A program made the translations under genes and the position numbers. Below, in pieces: positions 35,323 through 45,308 of a stretch of 64,000 nucleotides of DNA. Each line of letters opens with the position of its first letter. Positions within the stretch are counted from its first letter, which is position 1. This DNA is from Podospora bellae-mahoneyi. Taxonomy: Eukaryota; Ascomycota; Sordariomycetes; Sordariales; Podosporaceae. The notes under the pieces are model-generated. The model searched no databases. It saw nothing but the letters and a program-made list of their open reading frames with translations, and was not told where the DNA came from. The stretch covers positions 930,001 through 994,000 of the forward strand of contig NW_026946360.1 of NCBI RefSeq assembly GCF_035222275.1. Reading direction: 5' to 3'.

Positions 35323-38300
35323 CTATGTTTGAATGGGTGCTGGGGTGTTACGAGACCAATTGTCACGCCCGCGATAGCTGCCACGACTTCCTCGACTATG
35401 CGAGGGATTGGCACCCGTGGAGCTCGAGCCTTGATCAACAGAGGACGATGGTGTATCTCGTCCCTTGCCTCCTTGCCTGTAATGGGGTGCAGTGGTATTT
35501 CGGCCACCACGCGGACCACCACGGCGGGGGTTGCTGCGGTTCCGCCCGTAGGGAACCACAATCTCCTTCCTCTCGGTTCCGGGAAAGGACACGCACCATA
35601 TAGTGCCAGCCCCGGACATGGGCACCGGGAAAGTGATGGGATCAGCACTCGAAGGAACTGCATAAAGTTTCTTCGGGAGAGGTTTAGGCGTGGGAGACGG
35701 CTGCCATGCCGCTTCGGAGACTGTGTTAGGAATCCTCACTGGTGGCAATGATCCCATCTCTTGCTCCTCAAAGCAGTCTTCCGCCATCCCCTTAGTGGTT
35801 ACGGATCCATCCTTGCCAGATAGCGGTGAAGAGGGGTGAGAGAAAGGTGAACTAGGCCATGGCTCGGAAGCCATGTGGACAGGTTCATCTCCGAATCTGA
35901 GGCCGGGCGACCTGGGGTTGACAGAGTGAGCCTTGCGCCCACCGAGCAGATTGTCAAACCTTGCCTGCCAGGCACTCTCCGGTTTGTTGAATGATGGCCG
36001 ACGATTGCCTGCGTTTGATCCAGCGGGGGGGTGTTCAGACTCCTTGTAAGCAGCTTCTTTGGCCCAAGCGAAACTTGGAACGTGGGATTTGCCTTGACCA
36101 ACGGCTGTGGCGCTTCTCCTGTCGCTAGATGCGGATGGAGGAAGTCGAACAACGGGCTGAGGACGAGGCAGAGACACGTGGGGATGGGCAACATCCCCAT
36201 CGAAGGCAGGGTGACCCGCCATGTCTGGTGGAGGAGGAGACGGTGACTTGGGCCGAGAAACTTCCATGCTACTCTCAAGACGAATGTCACGGGAAGGGGG
36301 GAAGAAACGAGACCCACGAGCATGCTGGGGTGCAGTCGGGACACCGAGGATCGAAGTTGTCGAGATATCCCGAGTATTGATAGTACTCTGGGTAAGGTGG
36401 CCGTACTCGGCCGGGCCATTGCTCGACGCCGACGGTTCTTGCTGAGAGGCTGTGGCCTTCACCTCGGCAGCGGTGCCCCAAGCATGTTCCGAGCCAATCT
36501 TGACCGTCTGCTTCGGGGCAGCTTCTATCCGCCTGCCGTCAGCGTCAAGTTTCGTTGGGCGCCAAGTATCCTTGATAGGCGGTTGGTCATTCAATCCACG
36601 ACCAGATTCTTTGAGACGACGCTCCCGCTCTGAGGCGGAATCGCCCAGCATCTTGGCAAACAGTTCATCTTGTAAGCCTATCGTGCTGGCGCTGTTAGTC
36701 CAGGCGGAGGAGGCAGTCTGCCTGGGCTCTGATGCATTTCCTCCATGAGCTTGTTCACTACGGGGTCCAGGTCTCGGGGGCCCAATCGGCTGCAAACGAG
36801 TTGTGGGAGCCATTGCCCCGCGTACGCTGGTTGGGGGTGCTATAGGACCAGGTCCAGATTTACTCGAAAGCTGATGCGGGAGTTGCGTAGTACCCAAATC
36901 AGAAACAAATGTACCGTTGCCCAGAGTGCGATTGTTATTCGGAGCGCCCCAAACGTTTTTAGCAGGTCCAGCTTGTGGAGGGCCCCAGGTGGGAGTCGCT
37001 TGATAGCGCTCAACGGGCTTGCCTGTGCTCGGCCAAGGGTGGGCGTGGGTGTGCGGCTGTGCATCGATGCTGTCCAGAGTTGCCAAGGTTTGCACCGGTG
37101 ATCCATTTAGCAGAGCTTCAGGCTTCCGTTCGGGTGCGGGTGCAGCACCCGGATCGACATCCTCCTTCGGCTTGGGCTCATGAGTCTCTGTGGGCTTTTG
37201 CGTGACAGGCTCACGGGGTTGAGCTGGAGCTGGAGCTGGAGGGGGATCCTTGGCGGCGGCCATCTTGGCGCTCTTAGATTCAGGGGCAGGACCCATCGCT
37301 TCAAGCTTTGCGCGAATGCGCTCTTTTCTTTCGGCCTCCTCTCTCGCTTCTTGTTCTTGACGACGCTTCAGGGCAAGCTCGCGCCTTTCCCTCATCAATT
37401 TCTTCTGCAATTCGATATCCTGCTCAGTAACACCAACAAGGCTTGCCGCGGGAACAAGTGGGGATTGTTGGATGGCTGCGGGGGCAGCATCCTGTACACT
37501 GGCCACGGATGGTGCCTGATGATATGGAATGGCATGTGTCATCGCAGGAGAAGCTCGGGGAGCCCAGCCTTGGGGATGACGAGGACCGCCGGACGGTGAA
37601 AAGTTGCGTGGCGAAGCTGGGCCATCACTGCCGACTGTCATAGACCCACGTCTTGCGTTGATGAGCTCTGGGGGGGGCATCGGATGCTCGAGAGTCTTAA
37701 GCCGGTGCAGGGCTCCGCTACCGCCACTAACATTGGACGATCCACGGCGTCGGCCATAAGGCCCAGGCTGTTCAATATCCCTGGCTCCCGGGTATGGACC
37801 AGAAGGTTCAAAAGGCCCTTGCTGGTCATAATGCGTAGGCCGGTGCAAAACCGCTGGTTGTCGACCTGGTGGCACATCAGAGCGTACTGTACCCCGGCGA
37901 TCAGAAACGGGTTCATAGCGGCCAGACTGCGAGTTGTACAATTCTCTGTTGCTGTGCGGTGGACCATCGCGCCATGGGGCCCTACTAAAATCATCGGCAG
38001 CGATCTCCTTGGGCGCCAGGCGAGCGTCGCCAGAAAGGGCGGGATCACGTGGAGGGTATCTGGAAACTGGCGGGCCAGACACATCTGGTGCTGCTATCGG
38101 CGAGACCTTGTCGACCTTTGGTATTGTAGCCCATGGCGACTTTATCGCGGCGGGCGGGGGAGGTGGCTTCGCTACAAGCGTTGGTTTCTCGGGAGCACCC
38201 TTCAACACCAGACCCTTGCCACCACCAAGTACATGGGTCTTAGGTGCGGGACCAGGACCGGGAGCAGTAGCCGGTGGGGCAACAAGGGCCGAGGCTTTCG

Positions 38301-39313
38301 TTTTGGCTGAACTCTCACTTTCTCGTGATGCTTGCCGGACAGCCAACTCGCCCGTTGATGCTGTCTGCGCTGCCTGGGGCGCGGAAGCAGAAGCTGGCAT
38401 TGCATGATGGTCATCGACATGTGGGATGGTAGTTTTCGTTCCGTCAGCCCAAACGATGGCCTCGGGGGTCCAATCCTCGTCGTCATCTTCTATATCTGCC
38501 CAGTTATTCTCCCCTTTGATGTCCTCAGGCCCAAGGCGGCTCGCCATATGGATGCCATACTTCTTAAGTTCTTCATCCGTATATTTCTTGGGCTCCGGTG
38601 GGGGTGCGGCTAGTGAAGATGTATTAGCAAACTACTCACAACAGCAACAACTGCCATGTAATTCCATGATGCTTGCTCACGTCGATTCTTGTTCCAGACT
38701 GCGTTTGCGTCTGGAGCCGATCCCGACTTCCCTCCGTTTGCGCCAGAGGACTTTGCAACCAAGCCACTTCCGGTCTTGGCAACCAATCGGGGTCGAGATG
38801 AACTCAAAGTGCTGGATGGGGTTGGGGAGGAGCTGAGGGTGACGGTAGGTTTCTCCAGCGGCTTGGTCTGAGCAGGAGGCGCGGTGCCCTTTTGGTGGAG
38901 GAAGGTCTTATTGACACTGATGGCCTTGAATGGCGCTGGCTTCTTGATGGTCGACGAAGGTCTAGGATGACTGGCGCCGTCCTCCTTGCCCTTGGAGCCA
39001 TCTTTAGACGCCTCGTTGTCGGACCCTCCACTAACACTGACTTCGGCCGAGTTCACAAGATCATCGATAATGTCGGATATATGCTTGTTTGCAAGGTCGT
39101 CGGTCGAGGCGCCATTTATGTGCGTTCGGTTGACATCGACATTTTCCGGGTTAGTATCGACCTTGGTGGACTGTACACATGCGCAAACAAACAGTCAGCA
39201 AAGGCGGGGTGCGCCTGAGAAGAAGGGGGGAAGCTCTCGAGACTCACGGGTTGGGCGTCAGAAGTTATGGTAGCTTCATCGGATCGTTGTTTTGGTGACT
39301 CAGTGGCCATCAT
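35323..39313 (-). CDS. Large low-complexity protein with RGG-rich C-terminus, function unknown
   Basis: Three exons (39313-39248, 39170-38681, 38609-35323; introns 77 and 71 nt) encode 1,280 residues. I do not recognise an established domain. Splice 2 creates a conserved-looking block, PPPEPKKYTDEELKKYGIHM (about 188-207), followed by an acidic NWADIEDDDEDWTPEAIVW (about 220-240). A charged helix lies near 580-622 (LMRERRELALKRRQEQEARE). The middle is Pro/Ala/Ser-rich. Near the C-terminus is an ordered-looking KKLYAVPSSADPITFPVP, then an Arg/Gly tail (RRGGPRGGRN, RGSRGSYRGRD). RGG tails usually bind RNA or are methylated, so a role in mRNA translation or granules is a guess. The 5' UTR may contain an intron (39426-39619). 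The gene structure is firm; the function is open. Confidence 0.75.
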
Positions 39314-40576
39314 CCGCGTGGAATACTCGTGGATTCGAATCGTGGATGGGAATAGTCCGATCGCAGTTCGGCGCAGAACAGATTATGCTGTCGTAGCGTA
39401 CAGATAGACGATGCTGTAATGTTTTCTGTAGGAAAAAAAAGGTGGGTTCCGGTCAGCTCCAGGAAGCAAGGGGAGTGGTTTGCTCGAGGGTGCAGCGCGG
39501 AGCAGATCGAAGGCTGGGCCTCGCGCAACGGAGGGACTGAGCCAGGTCGACTCGCAACTTTTGTTCGCCGTGTGCAACCCACTTGGCCCGGCCGGTCTAG
39601 TTGGGAGCGAGATACGTACCTCTTGACCCTGAAGATGCTGGGGATAATTGAGAACGGTGATACCTCGAGGTCGCGGGTCAATATTTGGGTCGTCGTGGGG
39701 GAGTGAGGTAAGGATCGTTGGAGAAAGAGAGGGCAGGAAGCGTCCGGTGAGGCGATGCGGCTGGTGGTCGGAGGTCTTTTTGCCCACTTGCAGCACTGAC
39801 GACTCGGTCGGTTGGCAACCAGAGGTCAGAGCTGCCGGGGTCATCGCTTCGGGCTTAGCGTTGGGTGGTGGTCTGTGCTTTGTTGAAGATCTACTCTCTG
39901 CCCCTCCACAGACAACCAGTCCCGAGCCAGCGAATATATGAAGGGAAAATCTCCATATGTTTGAGTTCAGGATCTGGCAAGGTTTGTATAGATTGTTCAT
40001 TGCCAGTCCTAGTCGAATAAATGTACAGTATATCTGCAGCAAGGGCCTCTAGCAATCATGCTTCGACTGAGAGGCATCGGGCTTCCTAGGCTGAACCATG
40101 GTCTTGACTTTTTGTGTCATGCCTGATATATTCCGCAATGCCCATCATCAGAGAAACAGAAAGATTACGTAGAGCTCACATGCCAAACTCGCTCATGGAA
40201 AATTAGAGAACTACATCACTAGGACTGAAGATATTCGGCCTCTTGATTGTACAGGTGGTGTTTCGCGCATCCTCCCAATTGCTTGCTAGCGAGCGGACTG
40301 GACTTTATGTAGAACGGCAAGTTCGCGCAAGAGCTCTGAGCATAGCTGGGCATATCCGACCCTCATCTCCATTGAAATCGGGTTACAGTGACCGTAGGCT
40401 GCACCATTGGCCACTTGGTAGAGCGCCATCCCAGGCAGCTAGCAGAGACATCACAAAAAAAACAACTCTGTTGCTAAGTGTCTCGTAGGCACTTCACTCT
40501 ATTCGGTAACAGGTTATATACACGCCCGAGTCAACTCCAAGCGGAATGTCATCTTCCACAACACCGGCTGAGTAGC
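39314..40576. other. Intergenic with a probable 5' UTR intron of the RGG protein gene
   Basis: 1,263 bp. On the minus strand, GTACGT at 39619-39614 and TTTCCTACAG ending at 39426, with CTGAC upstream of it, form a plausible 194-nt 5' UTR intron. A 219-codon open frame at 39383-40042 lacks an ATG at its start and any domain; I do not call it. Confidence 0.4.
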
Positions 40577-41288
40577 TTAGTGGGCGTTGTTCTTGTGGTG
40601 ACCTATTATTTGTTAGAGAGCAAGCCTCAACTCCCGGGCTCTTTGCATTCAAGACTCACGAAGGTGGAAGTAGTAGTTCTGGGCGTAACCAGTGATCAGG
40701 ACCAGGAGAATGGCGTGGACGATGGCTATGACATGATCAGCATTTGATACTCCCTCTTGTCGTGTCGCCGACAGATAGAGAGATACCTACGCGCAGCACT
40801 GGGGTTCTTGCCAAAGTACTTGGCCTGGTATCTTCCGAGGAGACCGGTGGGCTTGACCTCAGGGGCGGAGCCACGGGGAAGTTTGGAGTAGAAGTTGACG
40901 ACACGCTGCATGCGGACGGCATCGGGGTTGGCACCAATGGCCTAGTTTCCTCCGTTAGCTAATGACCCTTTTCAAATTGTTGACCTGTCCGAATTCTCCA
41001 TTTCCAAGCGTATTCTGTCCAACAATATCCCATCGTCCATGTCGTCGTCCCTCATTCCACTTCAGAGTCCTCCTCTCCCGTCCCCGCCACCAACTTTCCA
41101 AATCCCATTTGGCTTTCCAGTGTCGATTCGTAATGTCGGAGTGAATCAAAATAGACGTACCTTGGGGGAAGCGACCTGGAAATGTGAGTTAGCAAGGCTC
41201 CCTACCTAGCTGCAGTCCTCCCTATCCATCCGGATCTTACCTTGGGGGGGATGAGGGTCGAAAGCGCCCGGCGAGTGACAAAGCTCAT
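40577..41288 (-). CDS. ATP17: Mitochondrial F1Fo-ATP synthase subunit f
   Basis: Five exons on the minus strand: 41288-41241 (48 nt), 41175-41161 (15 nt), 40941-40791, 40725-40660 and 40602-40577, total 101 residues. Joined in order they read MSFVTRRALSTLIPPK, VASPK, then AIGANPDAVRMQRVVNFYSK and KPTGLLGRYQAKYFGKNPSA, a single membrane helix (IVHAILLVLITGYAQNYYF) and HHKNNAH. This matches fungal ATP synthase subunit f over its whole length. It sits in the membrane Fo sector near subunits a and b at the dimer side. The second exon is a 15-nt microexon flanked by perfect consensus sites, and the second intron is long (219 nt). Every splice phase agrees. It is divergent from NDUFS4 with 408 bp between starts. 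Confidence 0.94.
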
Positions 41289-41696
41289 TTTGGCAGAGGG
41301 GTAATCGCGGCTTTCGCGCGATTTCGGATTCGATACAAGAAGGAGTCGGCTCGGGTCGAATGGAGCGAAGTGTCGTCGTCGTCGGCAACGATTGACGGAA
41401 TTGAGCTGTTAAGGTCCAACTGGGAAGGGCTGCGGGAAAACGCAAGGTCCCCAATCATCCGGCTAGCAAGAATGTTGTTGCGCAAAACGGTTGTTTCCGG
41501 TTGGCCAATCAGAGCACCAATAGTGGGGTCAAAAGCCGCACCTCGACGCAAGGTCCCAGTCAAGCCAGCAGCTCTGACGACCTGTGAGTTCGCCCCCATC
41601 GATTGAAGCTTTGCGCTGGAAGCTTGCGGTGCGAGCTTCACTTGTCCCTCACCTCGACAACGACCACAGCCATCCTCGTCAGTACACCAACATATA
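41289..41696. promoter_or_regulatory. Bidirectional promoter of ATP17 and NDUFS4, with CCAAT box
   Basis: 408 bp separate two start codons on opposite strands, both for respiratory-chain proteins. A CCAATCAG at 41505-41512 matches the CCAAT(C/G)(A/G) site of the HAP complex, which activates respiratory genes in fungi. It sits about 190 bp from the NDUFS4 start and 220 bp from the ATP17 start. Shared control is inferred. Confidence 0.5.
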
Positions 41697-42490
41697 ATGG
41701 CCTCATTACGCCCCTCCACGGCCGCCGCCGCCGCCAGACTGCTGCGCACAGCAACCTTCTCACCCCGATCGAGCATCCTCCCCGCCTCGCGCCGTTTCGA
41801 GAGCTCTACCCCCTCGTCCTCTTCGACCGCCGTGGCTCCCAAGCAAGCCAAGGCAGAGGACTTGGCCCCTGTTCAGCGGAATGCGCCTGACTATGACGTT
41901 CCTGTTGACCAGGCCACTTCGTACGACCCCTCCACAACTATTTCGATATGGATCTCTACAACCATGCACAACTTGATATCTGATATTGGGTGATATAGGA
42001 TGTTCACCCCAGTACCCAAGACCATTCAGGATGGTTCCGAAGAAAACCTCACTCTCCCTGCCGGCCTAATCTCTGGCGCCCCCCTAGAGCTGCAAGCCCG
42101 TACAGTCCGGTTTGTTTGCCCTTTGTCCTGTGGTCTACGCCTCTATGGAAGATGCATTTGTCTAACTTTGTCTTCCAAAGTATCTACCAACCCTCCAAAC
42201 CAGCCACCCAATCCGGCACCGCCAAGGGCTCCCGCTGGCGCATGGACTGGGACGTCCTCGGCAAGGGCCACAGATGGGAGAACCCCCTCATGGGTTGGCA
42301 GTCCTCTGCCGATTCAATGCAGGGCACCCACCTAACATTCAAGTCCAAGGAGGATGCTATTGCCTTTGCCGAGAAACAGGGATACGAGTACTTTGTCCAG
42401 GAGCCAAACACCCGTGCCTTCACACCCAAGGCGTACGCCAACAACTTTACCTACTCGCCCAGTAAGTTGAAGATCGTCAGGACCAAATAA
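41697..42490 (+). CDS. NADH:ubiquinone oxidoreductase (complex I) NDUFS4/21-kDa subunit
   Basis: Three exons, 41697-41920, 41999-42109 and 42181-42490 (introns 78 and 71 nt), give 214 residues. The N-terminus is an Arg/Ser/Ala-rich mitochondrial presequence ([20 protein letters not shown]). The mature part has [10 protein letters not shown] joined by splicing to [20 protein letters not shown], then [31 protein letters not shown] and the end [18 protein letters not shown], all hallmarks of NDUFS4. This accessory subunit stabilises the N-module of complex I on the matrix side. Length and blocks are as expected. The head-to-head neighbour ATP17 is also an oxidative phosphorylation gene. Confidence 0.95.
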
Positions 42491-43377
42491 GAGGGGGGAA
42501 GAGCGAGGCTGGGCGTCAATGTACATATCACGGAACAAGAAAGGGGTTACGGTGTGATCATGCATGTTGAAGCGGCCAATGTGTGTTGTTGTAGTTATAG
42601 AATGGTCAACTGAAAAGAACTGGAGTATTTTTGACGCGCAACTGCTCCGTTCAGCTGGTGCAAGATGGGGCTTGCAACTTTGACAGGGTAACCCAAGACT
42701 TTGCCCATGATACAGGACAGAGAAAAGTTGGCAGTCATTTCAGCATATAGCCTTCCTTGGTAGGTGAACGCTGACTGGCTCAAGCTCGATGCGGTCAACA
42801 CACCGGAGCTACATTCTGGACCTTTTTGTTCAGGAGCTTGAGAAGCTATCAGTTGTCCGAAGGTTGAATGGCAAACCCCTGAATGTGTGAAACCATGCAT
42901 GTGAACAAAACATGCTTGACCTGAATAAAGTATCGTAAGCTGGCCAGATGGTGTGATTACAAAGAGGATTGATGAGCAAAACCAAGGACATGGCATTGGT
43001 GAGACTGAGGAGTCTATCCCAAGACAGAGTTATGGATTTCGCAGCCTCGAATCAGAAAGATCATAGATTACAAAAGACTTCAACGATAAATTTCGATGCA
43101 AGAAAAATTCTCAGTATTATACGCTTTAACATACCACCGCCCACATGACGGTCTGCTACAATAGTGTTGGTATAATAACCAGCTGAGCCAACCATGATAA
43201 TCAAGTCCTGTATTGCCCGATTGTCTCGTTGCCGAGTGCCCGTGTTGCCCAATGACGCCATCAAAATGCCTGCAAACCCGCGGAAGAAACAGTTCCCTTA
43301 CTCATAAAATACCAACGCTGCCAATGCCCAAAACAAATAAAGAGGATATCATGTCTCTTCCACCCCGTGGTTCATCT
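42491..43377. other. Convergent intergenic region between NDUFS4 and GID8
   Basis: 887 bp between facing stop codons. No gene, repeat or RNA is recognised. Confidence 0.5.
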
Positions 43378-44676
43378 TCAAGTCGTAATCATTGGTTCAT
43401 GTCCATTCGTCTCGGTGAGTCCTTGAAACTCAACTGCGTTCTCCCCATTCAGCCCAATGTCGATGTCAGGCGGCAGGTCCTTGATCTTGGACGATCTGGC
43501 CGATGATTCAGCCCAGGCACGCATGCGCACCAGAGCCCGGATAGCCGCCTCTCTGCGCTGGTCTTGCCGGACCAAGACCGCCTCGTTGACCTTGGTAGCG
43601 GTCTTTCTGCGTAAGTCTGATGATAGCAGGTCCTTCAGTTCGGGACTGAGGTTTGAGTCGTGATCAAAGAACAGCAGAGACATGGCTCTTTCAAGATCAA
43701 CTCGAAACTGTTCATTTATCGACGCCCTGGGAGCCACCTGTTGCGTGGCAAAATCCAAGGCGGGGGTGATATCACCGCCGTAGCATTGCCTGATGAGCTC
43801 CACAAGCTGGAGACGCAATAATGAAAAGTGAAGCTCGGGGTTTTTATCCAGTATCTGATATGCACGTTAGAGAGACTCAAAACAGGCAATTTCAATACAA
43901 TCAAATGTGTGTAGGTTGCGCTCATAAAGTGGTGGGTGTTTCTCAGCAAAGAGCCCGAAGGCCTATTATGCGTGGTGCATGAAACTCTGTGTCAAATCAT
44001 AGCAACGGGGTGTGAACAAGATCGAAAGACTTACATCAGAATCGAGGGCATTCAGGGCCGTGATGGCGGTCTCGATATCCCCGCTGTGAATGGCATGTTG
44101 GATCTCTTGTCTCGTCTTGATGGAGGGGTCCGCTTGCTGTGGCGCCAGGTTTGCCTCTTTGGAGAAGTTGGCAGCGGCGCCTGGGTACCCCTCCATCGTC
44201 AAGTAGTCCAAGATCAAAGCGTTGATGTCACTAGGCCTTCTGTCAGCACGGAAGCGAGTCATGTTGAGAGCAGTGAAGCGACAAGGAATCGAGGTTAAGA
44301 AAGAGGCAGTTCAGAGATTACGAGATAAATGCAGAGTTTCTCCTCATGAATAATCAGAGAGATTCCCATTGATATGCGATCATCATATTGCCAGGGCAAA
44401 CGAAGCGGGGGGAAGGTGACTAACTTTTTGGGCGTCTTGGTGTCGTCTACGCGCGCCTCGAATGCATATTTAGGAGTAGCAGTCGCCGTGGATGAAGTCT
44501 TCGTTGAGCAAGTCAGCGTGTGAACTTGCGTAGCAAGGTTGTCAAGAGGCACATACCATGGGGGCAGCCTGCGATTGACGCTGCGCTGCCTGTCGAAACT
44601 GGGCGAAGATGTGTTCTCTGAACGCAAAATCGGGATCGAGGTGCCCCTGTTGCTGAAAGCCCTGCCAGTTGGACAT
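43378..44676 (-). CDS. GID8: GID/CTLH ubiquitin ligase scaffold subunit Gid8
   Basis: Four exons (44676-44557, 44498-44425, 44239-44035, 43854-43378; introns 58, 185 and 180 nt) encode 291 residues. Exon 1 gives MSNWQGFQQQGHLDPDFAFR, the fungal Gid8 N-terminus. A LisH motif follows at about 68-100 (SDINALILDYLTMEGYPGAA), then the CTLH region (RQEIQHAIHSGDIETAITAL ... LHFSLLRLQLVELIR) and the CRA domain to about 270. Gid8 links RING subunits and substrate receptors in the GID/CTLH E3 that degrades gluconeogenic enzymes when glucose returns. The long introns 2 and 3 carry no further exon I can see. The start codon is 633 bp from that of divergent URK1. Confidence 0.93.
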
Positions 44677-45308
44677 GTGCAAACTGGCTCGCTGTGCTTC
44701 ACATCTGCCGTTGGGTGCACCTGAAGTCAGGTTGCACTGCGGTATTTTTGGCGGTTTGACCAGAGAAAATTGTTGGGAATGGAGGAGGTGGAAGTTGCAA
44801 GAGAGCTCAAGTTGAAGGTGAAAACCTGGAGGCAGAGGTGTCCAAGCTCCCAGTGGAGTCGTTTACGGGTCTCTCTGTGGGGGCTCTTTCGGTCAGGGTC
44901 AAATAGAAGCCGGGCAACAGTGGCACCGTGCGAATTTCCTATGCTGTAACACTGTGCTCGGTGGGGAGAAAGAGAGCAGCGCTAATGGCCACAGATAACC
45001 CTCAGGACCTTCCCAACCTGATGCTTGGCGAGGGGCAATAGGGCACCCATGGCTCCAAACAAAGCAGGGCACTCCCTCTGCCTTCACCAGCCAGAACGGA
45101 CCAAAAAGCGGCCTCTACCTGGTAGGTTAAGTTTTTCATGGATTTGCGCCTATAGTTTGGCCAGCAAAGCAGGGCAAAAGGTAAGCTTCAAGCCTCACAC
45201 CCGCGAGGCACAAATGCAAATGAGATTCCCGTAACAACCTGTTCCTCCCTCACGACACTAGGGTACAACCTATATTACCCCTCACAACCACCACCGCTCT
45301 GGTCCAAG
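44677..45308. other. Divergent promoter region of GID8 and URK1
   Basis: 632 bp between start codons on opposite strands. No gene is supported and no clear element is recognised. Confidence 0.5.

Noticed and set aside
39383-40042. 219-codon minus-strand open frame in the leader of the RGG protein gene
   Set aside because: It has no ATG at its start, no recognisable domain, and overlaps a likely 5' UTR intron.
40405-40440. TGGCCACTTGGTAGAGCG, similar to a tRNA A box
   Set aside because: No B box lies within the usual distance downstream and no acceptor stem forms.
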